From Acidobacteriota bacterium (GTDB taxonomy: Bacteria > Acidobacteriota > Blastocatellia > Chloracidobacteriales > Chloracidobacteriaceae): DNA of 64,000 nt. The notes under the pieces were generated by a model. The model worked only from the letters and a program-made list of their open reading frames with translations. It made no database searches and was not told the DNA's origin. The position numbers were made by a program, and so were the translations under genes. The DNA lies in NCBI GenBank assembly GCA_016208495.1, contig JACQXX010000107.1, forward strand, positions 1 through 64,000. The letters run 5' to 3'. Shown here one piece after another: positions 46,277 through 55,101 of this stretch. The number at the start of each line of letters is the position of its first letter. Position 1 is the first letter of the stretch.

Positions 46277-47203
46277 TTGGATACACAAACTGCCTTACTT
46301 ACCACGGATTTACCTGGGATTCCGCTTTTCCGGCGTGGAAAAGTACGGGATGTCTACGATTTGGGCGATACATTGTTGATTGTGGCGACTGACCGGATTT
46401 CAGCCTTTGATTGTGTGATGCCAAACGGCATTCCTGGAAAAGGATGTGTGTTGACCGCGTTGTCACGTTTCTGGTTTGAGCAAATGAAAGACCTGGTGCC
46501 CAATCACGTGCTGACCAGCTCGGTTTCCGACTACCCGGCGCGACTCCAGCCGTTTGCCGATCAGCTCGAAGGGCGCTCCATGCTGGTGCGCAAGACCGAT
46601 TGTTTCCCAGTCGAGTGTGTGGCACGTGGGTATCTGGCTGGATCAGGGTGGAAAGATTACCTGAAAACCGGAAGCGTCTGTGGGATTGAACTTCCATCTG
46701 GCCTGGTTGAGTCAGCCCAACTGCCGGAGCCGATTTTCACACCCGCTACCAAAGCTGAGACCGGGCACGATGAAAATATCAGCGAATCCCGAATGGCTGA
46801 GATTGTGGGTGCTGAAACCACTGCCCAGTTAAAAAATCTGACATTGACACTCTATCGGCGCGCGGCTCAGTATGCTCACGAACGCGGTATCATTTTGTGT
46901 GATACAAAGTTTGAGTTTGGCCTTCTCAATGACCAGATTATCTGGATTGATGAGGCGCTGACACCTGATTCTTCACGCTTCTGGCCGGCTGACGAATACA
47001 TGCCAGGGCAGTCACAGCGGTCGTTTGACAAACAATTTGTGCGTGATTACCTGGAAACCCTTGACTGGAACAAACAACCACCAGCCCCAGCCTTACCTGA
47101 TCAGATTGTTGCTGCCACGCAGGCACGTTATCTCGAAGCCTATGAACGGCTAACCGGGAAACAGTTGTTTTTAGTTGATAAGTCAGTAGTCAGTCGTCAG
47201 TAG
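46277..47203 (+). CDS. purC: Phosphoribosylaminoimidazole-succinocarboxamide synthase
   Basis: The product has 308 residues; the enzyme makes SAICAR from CAIR, Asp and ATP in purine synthesis. Motifs present are [48 protein letters not shown] and LCDTKFEFG, complete for this family of about 300 residues. I place the start at the TTG at 46277 because AAAGGTG lies six bases upstream; in-frame GTGs at 46214 and 46268 are less likely. The last residues (VDKSVVSRQ) and the TAG stop are encoded by the first GTAGTCA units of the adjacent array, so the natural C-terminus may have been replaced. Confidence 0.95.
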   Translation: MDTQTALLTTDLPGIPLFRRGKVRDVYDLGDTLLIVATDRISAFDCVMPNGIPGKGCVLTALSRFWFEQMKDLVPNHVLTSSVSDYPARLQPFADQLEGRSMLVRKTDCFPVECVARGYLAGSGWKDYLKTGSVCGIELPSGLVESAQLPEPIFTPATKAETGHDENISESRMAEIVGAETTAQLKNLTLTLYRRAAQYAHERGIILCDTKFEFGLLNDQIIWIDEALTPDSSRFWPADEYMPGQSQRSFDKQFVRDYLETLDWNKQPPAPALPDQIVAATQARYLEAYERLTGKQLFLVDKSVVSRQ

Positions 47204-47381
47204 TTGATAAGTCAGTCGTCAGTAGTCAGTAGACAAAACCCGGATCGTTGAATCCGTGGGAATTCTTGAAAAGAATTGTTCCTAAATGACGCAAATAGAA
47301 TAAAATACACTTGACAGGCAATTCAAAATCCCAACACTCGACTACTGACTACTGACTACTGACTACTGACTACTGACTACT
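47181..47381. repeat. GTAGTCA inverted-arm element
   Basis: The left arm is degenerate GTAGTCA units (about 47181-47232), the right arm six perfect TGACTAC units (about 47339-47381), around a 105-bp unique core. The left arm provides the purC stop. The right arm ends 21 bases before the CvpA ATG. Confidence 0.88.
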
Positions 47382-47402
47382 TATTCAACCGCAAGCGGTG
47401 CC

Positions 47403-47918
47403 ATGAAAGGGCTTGTGCGCAGCCTGTCAACAACGGCGGGTGTGATTGTCGGGCTGATGCTCGCACTGGTTTTTTACCGCGAAGCCGCGCATTTCTTTCA
47501 GATGATTGGCTTTTCTGAAGTCACGGCACTCTGGTTGGGGATGATTTCTCCCATGGTGCTTGCCCTGGCTGCAAGCGCCGCGCTTTCCTATTCATTACGG
47601 GAAGTGTTGAAAAAATTGGGGTTAACCGTGCTTGATCGAGTTGGTGGCGGTGCGCTTGGTTTGGCGCGGGCCGTGTTGTTTTGGTCGTTGATTTATTTGG
47701 CATTTACCGCCTTTCCAATTCGGTTACAATTTATCGAAGGCGCCCAAACTGGACCAATTTTAAAAGCCGGCGCTCAGGTACTGGCTTTTCTCTCGTCACA
47801 GGATGTGGAAAAACGTTTTGATCAGGGAGTTGCTGAACTCCGCAAACTCAAAGCCGGGCTTTCTTCATCGTCCCCTAAAGACAAAACCCCTCAACCTGAT
47901 TCGAAAGAGCGACGATGA
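47403..47918 (+). CDS. CvpA-family membrane protein, probably lacking its first helix
   Basis: The product has 171 residues. Family members start with a hydrophobic helix followed by a Gly-Leu/Ile-Val-Arg turn; here the protein opens directly at MKGLVRSLSTTAGVIVGLML, which corresponds to about residue 20-25 of normal members. Further helices follow near residues 45-65 and 85-105 (LALAASAALSYSL, ARAVLFWSLIYLAF), and the tail is polar. CvpA is linked to colicin V secretion and envelope stress. The TGACTAC array lies directly upstream where the missing N-terminal codons would be, suggesting that array growth removed them. Whether the shortened protein works is open. Confidence 0.75.
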   Translation: MKGLVRSLSTTAGVIVGLMLALVFYREAAHFFQMIGFSEVTALWLGMISPMVLALAASAALSYSLREVLKKLGLTVLDRVGGGALGLARAVLFWSLIYLAFTAFPIRLQFIEGAQTGPILKAGAQVLAFLSSQDVEKRFDQGVAELRKLKAGLSSSSPKDKTPQPDSKERR

Positions 47919-47937
47919 AAACATCGAGCTGAAAAAG

Positions 47938-48085
47938 CCAGGGCTGAGGGCTTGGGGCTGAGGGCTGAAGACTTCGGGCTGAAAAATTGGTTTTATTTCA
48001 TCCCTCATCCCTTCAATTGCTCCGAGCTTGCGAGTCTTCAGCCCTCAGCCCTGGCTTTTTCAGCCCGACTTCTTCAGCCCAGAGG
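47938..48085 (+). repeat. GGGCTGA/TCAGCCC palindromic repeat element, copy 3
   Basis: It has the same arms and core as 30617-30771 (shared AAATTGGTTTTATTTCATCCC and GCTCCGAGCTTGCGAGTCTT). It occupies the whole gap between cvpA and the histidine kinase, ending a few bases before the latter's ribosome binding site. Confidence 0.85.
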
Positions 48086-48093
48086 TTTTCCCT

Positions 48094-50370
48094 ATGTGGG
48101 GTCAGCTTGGCATTGCCACCTTACAAATACTCATCACCTTGAGCACGATTCTGGCCTTCCATTACTGGAGGAAGAGCTTTGGGCTTGGTCCGTTGTATAT
48201 TGCATTGGGTGGTTTGGAATTATTTGTGACGTTTGTCACCGCCCTGTGGATCAAGATTGATTTACCAAATGAATTGGTCTTTGTGACCGGGTCAACCAGT
48301 TTTTTTGTGGTTGGGTTTACAGCGTTGCTTCTGGTGTATTTGTGCGAAGGCACATTGCAGGCGCGCAACCTGATTTTTTCACTCATTGGATTGCAGGCGT
48401 GTCATATTCTCTGGCGGTTACTGGTTCTGGCCCAGCTTCTGGCAAGTGGCGGCGGGGGGCTTGGCGGAGCAATTCCAACTGCTCTCTTCAGCCCGGATTT
48501 TCGGCTCAATGCGGCTTCGGCTGTGGCTCGGATTGTCACCCTGTTTATCTTTGTCATCTTTTATCAGTGGCTTTCAAACCGGTTTTCAAGCTGGCCCATG
48601 GTTGTGAAAATTTTTGCCAGCCTGCTCACCTCACTGGTCCTGGACGACCTGATTTTTTTCACCTTGGGAATGATCGAATCACCACAGTTCGTGTCAAACC
48701 TGCTCGGAAGTGTTTTGAGCCGTCCGTTCAGTGTCATTTTAATCAGTCCCGTGCTGGCATTTTATTTACAGCTTCCGCAGGTGTCCTATCGAACCACTGA
48801 AGACATTCGGGATCCAATGGATATCCTGCAGAGCAATGCGCTTTTGCAGGCATCACTGGCCGAATCAGAGAAGCGATATGAAAACCTGTTTGAGAATGCC
48901 AATGAACTGATTCTGGTCGTTGAACCAGTGACGGGTTGTATTCTGGATGCCAATCGCCATACTTTTGAGGAGCTTTCCTACAGCCGCGACGAACTTCTCA
49001 CCCGAACCGTGTTTGATTTGTATCCAGCGGAAGATCATCCGGCCATCAAAAAACGGTTAAATCCGCTTCCCGCCCACGAACACTATGCTGACTCAATGGA
49101 CGCCGTGGTGTTATGCAAAGACCGAAGCCATCGTTCGGTTGCCATTCGGGTCTATGATGCCACGCTGGTGGGAAAGCCGGTACTGGTCTTTTTGATGCGG
49201 GATATTACCGAGCGCCAGCAGGCCCTCGAAGGATTGCGACAGGCAAACCGCCTCAAAGATGAATTTCTCCAAAACATCTCGCACGAACTCCGAACACCAC
49301 TCTGCGCCATTGTTGGCTGGAGCGATTTAATTGCTTCGGGTGTGTTGACCACTGAGCAACAAACCACCGGAAATGAACAGATTCGGTCTTCTTCTGAGCA
49401 ATTGCTGCAATTGATCAATGATTTGCTGGATGTGGCCCACATGGAACGGGGCATTATGAATCTGGACATTGAACTGGCGGAAATTAACGAGCCGGTTCAA
49501 AAAGCCTTTGAGATTTTTGAATTTGCGGCCAAAAACAAAGGCATCACGTTTACCCTTAATTTAGAGCCGAATCTCCCACTGCTTCAGCAGGACGTGGTCC
49601 GGATTCAACAGGTTGTGACCAATCTGCTCTCAAATGCCATCAAGTTTACTCCTGACGGCGGTCAGGTAACGGTCTCGGTTCAATCCATTGGGCGCGAAAT
49701 TGAAATCAGCGTCGCTGATACCGGTGTCGGTATTTCACCATCTGCCTTACCCTATATTTTTGAAGGATTTCGACAAGGTGATGGGTCGGCCACCCGTCGT
49801 TTTGGTGGGACAGGTGTTGGACTGGCACTGGTCAAATCGCTGATTGAGCTGCATGGTGGTTCTATTTCAGTCGAAAGCGAAGTCAAACACGGAAGCACCT
49901 TCCGGGTTCGGTTGCCGATCCCACCTCAACCAGTCTCTGGGAGGCGACGGATTACTGGCAATTTCCCGTCTTTGGATGAGCGATCTTCAGCTCCGCCGGA
50001 TGGAGCCCAGGTATTGATTATTGATCATGACCGGGCTTTGCTTGACCTGGCTGGCGCCATGGTGCGCAGTGCCGGGTACAAGGTCGTTTTGGCAACAACC
50101 CTCGAATCCGCCAAAGCCAAGCTCAAAGATGTCTGGCCAACGGTTGTTTTGATAGAGGTGTCATCAGTAATGGAGAGTGAATCACTTCTGGCCTCATTGC
50201 ATTCGATTTGGGTTTTACAATCAGCTAAAGTCATTGCGATGACCACGTCAACCAATCTTCAGGACAAAGAGACTTTTTTGAAACAAGGCTTTGCTGAATA
50301 CTTGTCAAAACCATTCAAAAAAGACCAGTTGGTTGCGGTGGTTCGATATTTTTTCACGGCTGAGCCGTAA
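48094..50370 (+). CDS. Hybrid membrane histidine kinase with a degenerate receiver
   Basis: The product has 758 residues from the ATG at 48094 (AGAGG upstream). Six to seven transmembrane helices (residues of about 5-235) form an unrecognised sensor. They are followed by a PAS domain (about 262-390, YENLFENANELILVVEP), the HisKA box NISHELRTPL with phospho-His at about 417, and an ATPase domain with QVVTNLLSNAIKFTPDGG, ADTGVGIS and FGGTGVGLAL. These kinase parts are intact. The C-terminal receiver (about 640-755) has the acidic pocket IIDHD and the Lys of YLSKPF. At the phospho-acceptor position it reads VVLIEVSS, that is Glu instead of Asp, so it probably cannot be phosphorylated. Confidence 0.92.
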   Translation: MWGQLGIATLQILITLSTILAFHYWRKSFGLGPLYIALGGLELFVTFVTALWIKIDLPNELVFVTGSTSFFVVGFTALLLVYLCEGTLQARNLIFSLIGLQACHILWRLLVLAQLLASGGGGLGGAIPTALFSPDFRLNAASAVARIVTLFIFVIFYQWLSNRFSSWPMVVKIFASLLTSLVLDDLIFFTLGMIESPQFVSNLLGSVLSRPFSVILISPVLAFYLQLPQVSYRTTEDIRDPMDILQSNALLQASLAESEKRYENLFENANELILVVEPVTGCILDANRHTFEELSYSRDELLTRTVFDLYPAEDHPAIKKRLNPLPAHEHYADSMDAVVLCKDRSHRSVAIRVYDATLVGKPVLVFLMRDITERQQALEGLRQANRLKDEFLQNISHELRTPLCAIVGWSDLIASGVLTTEQQTTGNEQIRSSSEQLLQLINDLLDVAHMERGIMNLDIELAEINEPVQKAFEIFEFAAKNKGITFTLNLEPNLPLLQQDVVRIQQVVTNLLSNAIKFTPDGGQVTVSVQSIGREIEISVADTGVGISPSALPYIFEGFRQGDGSATRRFGGTGVGLALVKSLIELHGGSISVESEVKHGSTFRVRLPIPPQPVSGRRRITGNFPSLDERSSAPPDGAQVLIIDHDRALLDLAGAMVRSAGYKVVLATTLESAKAKLKDVWPTVVLIEVSSVMESESLLASLHSIWVLQSAKVIAMTTSTNLQDKETFLKQGFAEYLSKPFKKDQLVAVVRYFFTAEP

Positions 50371-50798
50371 CTTTTGATTTTTTTAACTCCCCCGCGATTC
50401 ATGGAAATGTAACCTCCACCGGTTAGGCTATAAGCGCCAGGATAAGGAAACAGAGTCCAATCTGGACAAGAGGGACAGGGCGACAGGGAGAAAAAGCAAA
50501 TGGTCGCATTCTCCCGCTCTCAATCGGAACTCATTCAAACCGACAACCCCCGTGAATTGTCTCCTTGTCTCCCATCTCCGGGTCCAGATCAGATGTTGTC
50601 CTCTTATCCTGGCGCTTATGGCCGGTTAGGCTGACAGGTTTGAATTCAAAGGCATGGGTGCACTGTGTCTTGCAAACCAAAAAAGAATGAGAAATTTGGG
50701 TTCAGCATCAAGCGCGACTGAATTTTCAGTGACAGTGAGCTTACAGGTTCGCTACTCTCCCAGCTTGATTCGCTCATATCCGCAGGAAAGGAAATTGT
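50371..50798. other. Gene-free gap containing a TIR element
   Basis: No coding frame is credible here. The 192-bp element at 50430-50621 fills most of it; the remainder before the DUF1611 gene contains no obvious promoter. Confidence 0.5.
50430..50621. mobile_element. MITE-like element with ATAAGCGCCAGGATAAG termini
   Basis: Perfect 17-bp inverted repeats stand at 50430-50446 and 50603-50619. The flanks carry the 11-bp direct repeat CCGGTTAGGCT (50419-50429 and 50622-50632, two bases after the right terminus), consistent with target duplication. The inside is not coding and unlike the 310-bp family. A lone terminus of the same sequence occurs at 55244-55260. Confidence 0.78.
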
Positions 50799-51971
50799 AT
50801 GGATGGAACAGCACTGGTTTTATGTGAAGGTGCTTTTGGAACCCCGGCTGGGAAAACCGCGCACGGATTGATTCGATTTACAGAGCGCTACCAGATTCTG
50901 GGTATTCTCGATAGCCAGCAGGCGGGAAAAGATTCAGGTGACGTCCTGGATGGAAAACCGAATGGCATTCCGATTTTTGCTTCGTTACAAGAAGCAGTTG
51001 AAACTTTGGGCACACCGCCCAAATACCTGGTGGTCGGGCAATCTTCACCGACCGGAGGACTTTTGCCCGGCGGGCGAAATATTATTCGGCAGGCGATTAA
51101 TCTCGGTATGAACATTGACAGCGGGTTGCGTCAGTTTTTGACCGAAGACGCTGACTTGCCTGGGCTGGCTCAGTTGCGCGGCATTAGCATCCGGGACGTC
51201 CGGAAGCCCAAAGATCCACGCCAGTTACACCTCTATTCAGGAAAGATCAGCCAGGTTGATTGTGTCAAGATTGCCGTGCTCGGGACTGATTCGCTGGTTG
51301 GAAAGCGAACCACGGCCATCAATCTTCGCCAGGGACTCCGCCATGTGGGGCTCAAGACATTTCTGGTCGGTACGGGACAAACGTCATGGCTGCAGGGAAT
51401 GAAATATTGTGTGATTACTGACACCATGATGAGCCACTATCTGACAGGCGAAATTGAAGATACCGTCTATCAGGCGTACGTGAACGAACAACCGGATGTG
51501 ATTTTGCTCGAAGGGCAGGGAAGTCTCACTGATCCGCTTCGACCCGGAGGGCTCGAACTCCTCTGTGCCGCCCGTCCAGATGCAATCATTGTTCAGCACG
51601 CCCCGAAACGAAAATTTCACACCCAGGCGCTCAACCAGGCCTTGATTCCGCTCAAAGATGAAATCAAGGTGATTGAATTGCTCACCCAAAAACCCGTCAT
51701 CGCCATCACTTTAAATCACGAAGGGATGACGGATGACGAAATTCAGAGTTTGATTGGGGAGTATGAAATTGAGTACCGGGTGCCAACTCTGGATGTGCTC
51801 AAAGAAGGTCCCGCCCGACTGGTCAGCACGGTTCTGCATCGCTTTCCAGAACTGGTTGAAACAATTCACAAAAAGCGAGGGGAGGCACACGACGATGAGT
51901 CGTCACCGATTAACCGAGGAACAAGTCCTTTTATCACTGGTAAATTCCCCGCTGTGGGAACGGCAGAATAA
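50799..51971 (+). CDS. DUF1611 family P-loop protein (DgcN-like)
   Basis: The product has 390 residues from an ATG with AGGAAAGGA upstream. The N-terminal Rossmann-like part holds LVLCEGAFGTPAGKTAHGLI. The C-terminal part carries the P-loop VLGTDSLVGKRTTA at about residues 160-173, LVGTGQTSW and PDVILLEGQGSL, all characteristic of DUF1611. Members are proposed to act in D-glutamate or dipeptide metabolism, but no epimerase gene is adjacent here. The last 25 or so residues overlap the pterin dehydratase gene by 77 bp in another frame and look non-native. Confidence 0.88.
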   Translation: MDGTALVLCEGAFGTPAGKTAHGLIRFTERYQILGILDSQQAGKDSGDVLDGKPNGIPIFASLQEAVETLGTPPKYLVVGQSSPTGGLLPGGRNIIRQAINLGMNIDSGLRQFLTEDADLPGLAQLRGISIRDVRKPKDPRQLHLYSGKISQVDCVKIAVLGTDSLVGKRTTAINLRQGLRHVGLKTFLVGTGQTSWLQGMKYCVITDTMMSHYLTGEIEDTVYQAYVNEQPDVILLEGQGSLTDPLRPGGLELLCAARPDAIIVQHAPKRKFHTQALNQALIPLKDEIKVIELLTQKPVIAITLNHEGMTDDEIQSLIGEYEIEYRVPTLDVLKEGPARLVSTVLHRFPELVETIHKKRGEAHDDESSPINRGTSPFITGKFPAVGTAE

Positions 51972-52182
51972 CGAACTCCGGCGCCAATTCATCTTTCCCA
52001 GCTTTCGCGAAGCAATGGATTTTGTCAATCAGGTGGCTGAACTGGCCGAGGCGGCGGACCATCATCCAGACATCATCATCAATTGGAACAAAGTCACCCT
52101 GTCCTTGACCACGCACGACCGGGGTGGTCTAACGGCCCTGGATTTTGATCTGGCTCACCAGATTGACGTCATTCAACCGTAA
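51895..52182 (+). CDS. 4a-hydroxytetrahydrobiopterin dehydratase
   Basis: The product has 95 residues, the usual size for pterin-4-alpha-carbinolamine dehydratase (PhhB/PCD). It starts at the ATG at 51895, with GGGGAGG upstream. The active-site signature is intact: AEAADHHPDIIINWNKVTLSLTTHDRGGLT. The enzyme recycles oxidised pterin cofactor, usually for an aromatic amino acid hydroxylase, or serves molybdopterin-type pathways. The start lies inside the DUF1611 gene (77-bp overlap), so translation is likely coupled. No hydroxylase gene is present in the window. Confidence 0.93.
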   Translation: MSRHRLTEEQVLLSLVNSPLWERQNNELRRQFIFPSFREAMDFVNQVAELAEAADHHPDIIINWNKVTLSLTTHDRGGLTALDFDLAHQIDVIQP

Positions 52183-52185
52183 CCA

Positions 52186-52275
52186 GTTACGGATGGGAGC
52201 GTGGGCATCCTGCCCGTTTGCGGTTCTATTCCAACCGACGGCGGGCGAGACGCCCGCGCTCCCAGACGGTGGTGT
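52186..52275. repeat. GGGAGCG inverted repeat element
   Basis: GGGAGCGTGGGCATCCTGCC at the left and its imperfect complement GGCGAGACGCCCGCGCTCCC at the right form a strong stem-loop between convergent genes. Similar GGGAGCG/CGCTCCC elements are widely dispersed in several bacterial phyla. Here it could also act as a terminator. Confidence 0.75.
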
Positions 52276-52289
52276 GACTCTTTTGTTCT

Positions 52290-52727
52290 TTACAATTGTT
52301 GAATTTGCTCCACGACGTGTTCCACTACTTTTTCCACAGGTGGAGAGAGCCCAACCCCAGGGCTGAAATTGACGGCTTCAATTCCAAAGACCAGCAGTTG
52401 TTGCGGGAGTATTCCCAGAACCCGGGCCAGTTCAATGGCTTCGGCGACGCTCACGGTGTGAGTGGAACATTGAAAATATTGCCTTGAAATCACTTCGCGA
52501 TGGACATCCAGACGATGAACTGTACCGGGAGGCGCTCCGGATGAAACAGCGTCAACCAGAATCACACCTTCAGCTTGCTGGAAATAATCAAGCAAGGCGG
52601 CACCGTCCGAAGTAAATTCAATGACGGTGAACTGGTTGAGAGGCAGAGCTTTCAGCCTGCGAGCAATAACCAGCCCAACCGCGTCGTCACTGCGAAAATC
52701 ATTCCCGACGCCAATGATGAACTTCAT
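52290..52727 (-). CDS. Hydrogenase maturation protease
   Basis: The product has 145 residues from the ATG at 52727. The HybD/HycI-type peptidase removes the C-terminal tail of the [NiFe] large subunit after nickel insertion. Motifs: IIGVGNDFRSDDAVG with the nickel-sensing acidic residue, ILVDAVSSG with the second acid, and the conserved His in STHTVSVAEAI. It lies downstream of the hydrogenase large-subunit gene on the same strand, separated by about 315 bp of GTTAGTG repeats and a repeat fragment. Confidence 0.92.
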   Translation of the reverse strand: MKFIIGVGNDFRSDDAVGLVIARRLKALPLNQFTVIEFTSDGAALLDYFQQAEGVILVDAVSSGAPPGTVHRLDVHREVISRQYFQCSTHTVSVAEAIELARVLGILPQQLLVFGIEAVNFSPGVGLSPPVEKVVEHVVEQIQQL

Positions 52728-52747
52728 AATGAAGGATGAAGAAACCA

Positions 52748-53021
52748 TTTAGTGGTTAGTGATTAGTGATTAGTGGTTAGAAATCAATACTTTCGAAGAA
52801 GAATCAGGCACCAGTCACCACGCACCAGGAACCAAGGGCGTCCTTTCACATGCAGGTTTTTTGATTTCATCCCGGAGGGAATGACCAGGTTCCCAGGGCT
52901 CGAAGACTCGCTCTGGGCTACGAGCCGGCGTGGGAGTTTCTGGACTGAGAACCAAAAACGGCTTCAACTCTTAGCTGGCACCACTAACCACTAACCACTA
53001 ACCACTAACCACTAACCACTT
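52748..53021. repeat. GTTAGTG inverted arms enclosing a repeat fragment
   Basis: GTTAGTG-type units at 52748-52779 and CACTAAC units at 52980-53021 enclose about 200 bp. The left core has the GAAATCAATACTTTC phrase seen at 40861 and 61337. The right end has GGCTTCAACTCTTAGCTGGCA, matching the terminus of the element at 61065-61320. Confidence 0.8.
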
Positions 53022-53042
53022 TCTTCATGCTCAATTCTTCAT

Positions 53043-54332
53043 TCAACTTCGCTCTATTTCCAGCTTTAGGAAATGCGTTGCGCAGGAAATGCACGGGTCA
53101 TAGTTGCGGATTGCCTGCTCGCATTGCCAGGTGAGGTCTTTGGTTGGCAGGGTCAGGTTTCGGGAGATATACACTTTCAAATCCTGCTCGATGGATTTTT
53201 GGTTCTGTGAGGTCGGCGGGATGATTCGAGCGTCGGTGATAAGTCCTTCCTCATCAACTGAATAGCGGTGATACAGGATGCCGCGCGGGGCTTCGGTACA
53301 ACCATGTCCGGTGCCCGCCACCGGGTGAACTTCGACTGATGGACGATCTGGGAGTTCATAGTTGTCAATGATCCGGATGGCTTCATCGTAGGCATAGAGA
53401 AGTTCAACCCCACGGATCACAATGCTCAAAAACGGATTCAGGCAGGGGACTGGGAGACCCACTTCGCGGGCGGCTTCTTGAGCGAGTGGCGACAGGCGAT
53501 CAAAATTGAGGCTAAAGCGAGCCTGGGGACCGACACAGTAGGCGCCCCGTTCGCGCAACCGGCAGTGGAGCGCGTTTGAGTGCGCGACGTGTTCTTCAAC
53601 AAAATGGGTATGAAAGTCCTGGACGGCACTATCAAGCCCGGCGGTTGAAACCAGTCGGCCTTCATTAAATGGGTATTCATCCGGATGGCGAAGTGCCACA
53701 AATTCATAGTCTTTCTCAAAATCCGGGATAGGGAGCTGTTTTAACCACCCAACAGTCTTCAGTGTTTCATCACGTCCAATCAGCAGTTTTTCCCGAAGTT
53801 CGCGAAGTTCCCGTTTCGATGGAACCTTATAAAAGCCGCCGACTTTGACATTGATCGGATGAATTTCCCGTCCGCCAACCAGCCTGACGATGTCATTGCC
53901 CCACTTTTTGATCTGCAACCCGCGTTGCACAATTTCCGGGTGGTCTTTGGCCATCTGAATGGCGTCTTCGTACCCCAGAAAATCAGGCGCGTGGAGCATA
54001 AACATATGCAGGGCATGGCTTTCGATCCATTCACCACAATAAATCAGGCGACGCAGTGCCCGGAGTTGCCCGGTTACTTTGATTCCAAAGGCATCCTCGA
54101 TGGCGTGAATGGCGCTCATCTGATAGGCAATCGGGCAAATACCGCAAATGCGGGCGGTAATGTCGGGTGCTTCCTGATAGCCACGTCCACGCAGAAACGC
54201 TTCAAAAAAGCGAGGTGGTTCAAAAATCTTGAACTGGATGTCAGTGACCTGGTCGCCCGCAATTTTGACAAACAGGGCGCCTTCGCCCTCAACTCGTGCC
54301 AGATAATCAACCTTGATTGTCTTTTTCATCAT
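53043..54332 (-). CDS. hyhL: [NiFe]-hydrogenase large subunit, group 3b type
   Basis: The product has 429 residues. The start is one of two adjacent ATGs (54332 or 54329) with AAGGAGAG upstream; it overlaps hyhS by 26 bp. The nickel-binding L1 motif [15 protein letters not shown] (about residue 60) and L2 motif [13 protein letters not shown] near the end supply all four Cys. Only eight residues follow the His at the usual processing site. RVEGEG near residue 13 is also conserved. With HyhBGS it forms a soluble bidirectional NADP-linked hydrogenase (sulfhydrogenase type), which exchanges electrons between H2 and NADP. Confidence 0.94.
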   Translation of the reverse strand: MMKKTIKVDYLARVEGEGALFVKIAGDQVTDIQFKIFEPPRFFEAFLRGRGYQEAPDITARICGICPIAYQMSAIHAIEDAFGIKVTGQLRALRRLIYCGEWIESHALHMFMLHAPDFLGYEDAIQMAKDHPEIVQRGLQIKKWGNDIVRLVGGREIHPINVKVGGFYKVPSKRELRELREKLLIGRDETLKTVGWLKQLPIPDFEKDYEFVALRHPDEYPFNEGRLVSTAGLDSAVQDFHTHFVEEHVAHSNALHCRLRERGAYCVGPQARFSLNFDRLSPLAQEAAREVGLPVPCLNPFLSIVIRGVELLYAYDEAIRIIDNYELPDRPSVEVHPVAGTGHGCTEAPRGILYHRYSVDEEGLITDARIIPPTSQNQKSIEQDLKVYISRNLTLPTKDLTWQCEQAIRNYDPCISCATHFLKLEIERS

Positions 54333-55101
54333 AAACTTCGCTCTCCTTGCGGAAGGGCTCTGCAAAGGCATTAAAGGTCCGGAACACACGTGAGACTTCG
54401 CCTGACTTCATCCCGAGTTGAACCAGATGTGTCCCCAGCGAAGCTGTATTTGGGGTTTCCATCGGACCAAAGCAGCCATAACACCCACGATGATATGACG
54501 GGCAAATGGCCCCACAGCCGGCATGGGTGACGGGACCCAAACAGGGCGTTCCATGCGCCACCGATACACACACATTTCCATTGAGTTTGCATTCAACACA
54601 GACGCTGTGGTGTGGAATGACCGGTTTGCGGTCATTGACGAAGGCGCTGATGACTTCGACGAGCTGATATTTGTTGATTGGACACCCTCGCAGCTCAAAA
54701 TCAACCGTCACGTGGTAATCAATCGGGGTTGAGTGGCTCAAGGTACTGATGTATTCCGGAGTCGCATACACAATCGAAATAAAATCTTTGACTTTGTTGA
54801 AGTTCCGAAGTGCCTGAACCCCACCAGCCGTGGCACAGGCGCCAATCGTAACCAGTCGTCGGGAGGCACGGCGGACTTCGTGAATACGTTCGGCATCGTG
54901 TTGCGTCGTAATCGAGCCTTCGACCAGCGACAGGTCATAGGGACCTTTGACCACGGCTCGGGTCGCCTCCGGGAAATAGGCAATATCAATGGCGCCTACC
55001 ACACTCAGCAATTCGTCCTCACAATCGAGCAAGCTCAACTGACACCCGTCGCACGAGGCAAATTTCCAGACCGCAAGCTTTGGTTTCTTCTTCGCTTTCA
55101 T
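54307..55101 (-). CDS. hyhS: [NiFe]-hydrogenase small subunit, group 3b type
   Basis: The product has 264 residues. It binds three FeS clusters that carry electrons away from the NiFe site. The proximal cluster motif [15 protein letters not shown] is at about residues 14-28, [10 protein letters not shown] at about 88, RGCPINKYQ at about 138, and further Cys in [11 protein letters not shown] and [21 protein letters not shown]. No Tat signal is present, in line with a cytoplasmic group 3 enzyme. The ATG at 55101 has AAGAAAGG upstream. A 300-bp repeat spacer separates it from hyhG. Confidence 0.94.
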   Translation of the reverse strand: MKAKKKPKLAVWKFASCDGCQLSLLDCEDELLSVVGAIDIAYFPEATRAVVKGPYDLSLVEGSITTQHDAERIHEVRRASRRLVTIGACATAGGVQALRNFNKVKDFISIVYATPEYISTLSHSTPIDYHVTVDFELRGCPINKYQLVEVISAFVNDRKPVIPHHSVCVECKLNGNVCVSVAHGTPCLGPVTHAGCGAICPSYHRGCYGCFGPMETPNTASLGTHLVQLGMKSGEVSRVFRTFNAFAEPFRKESEVYDEKDNQG

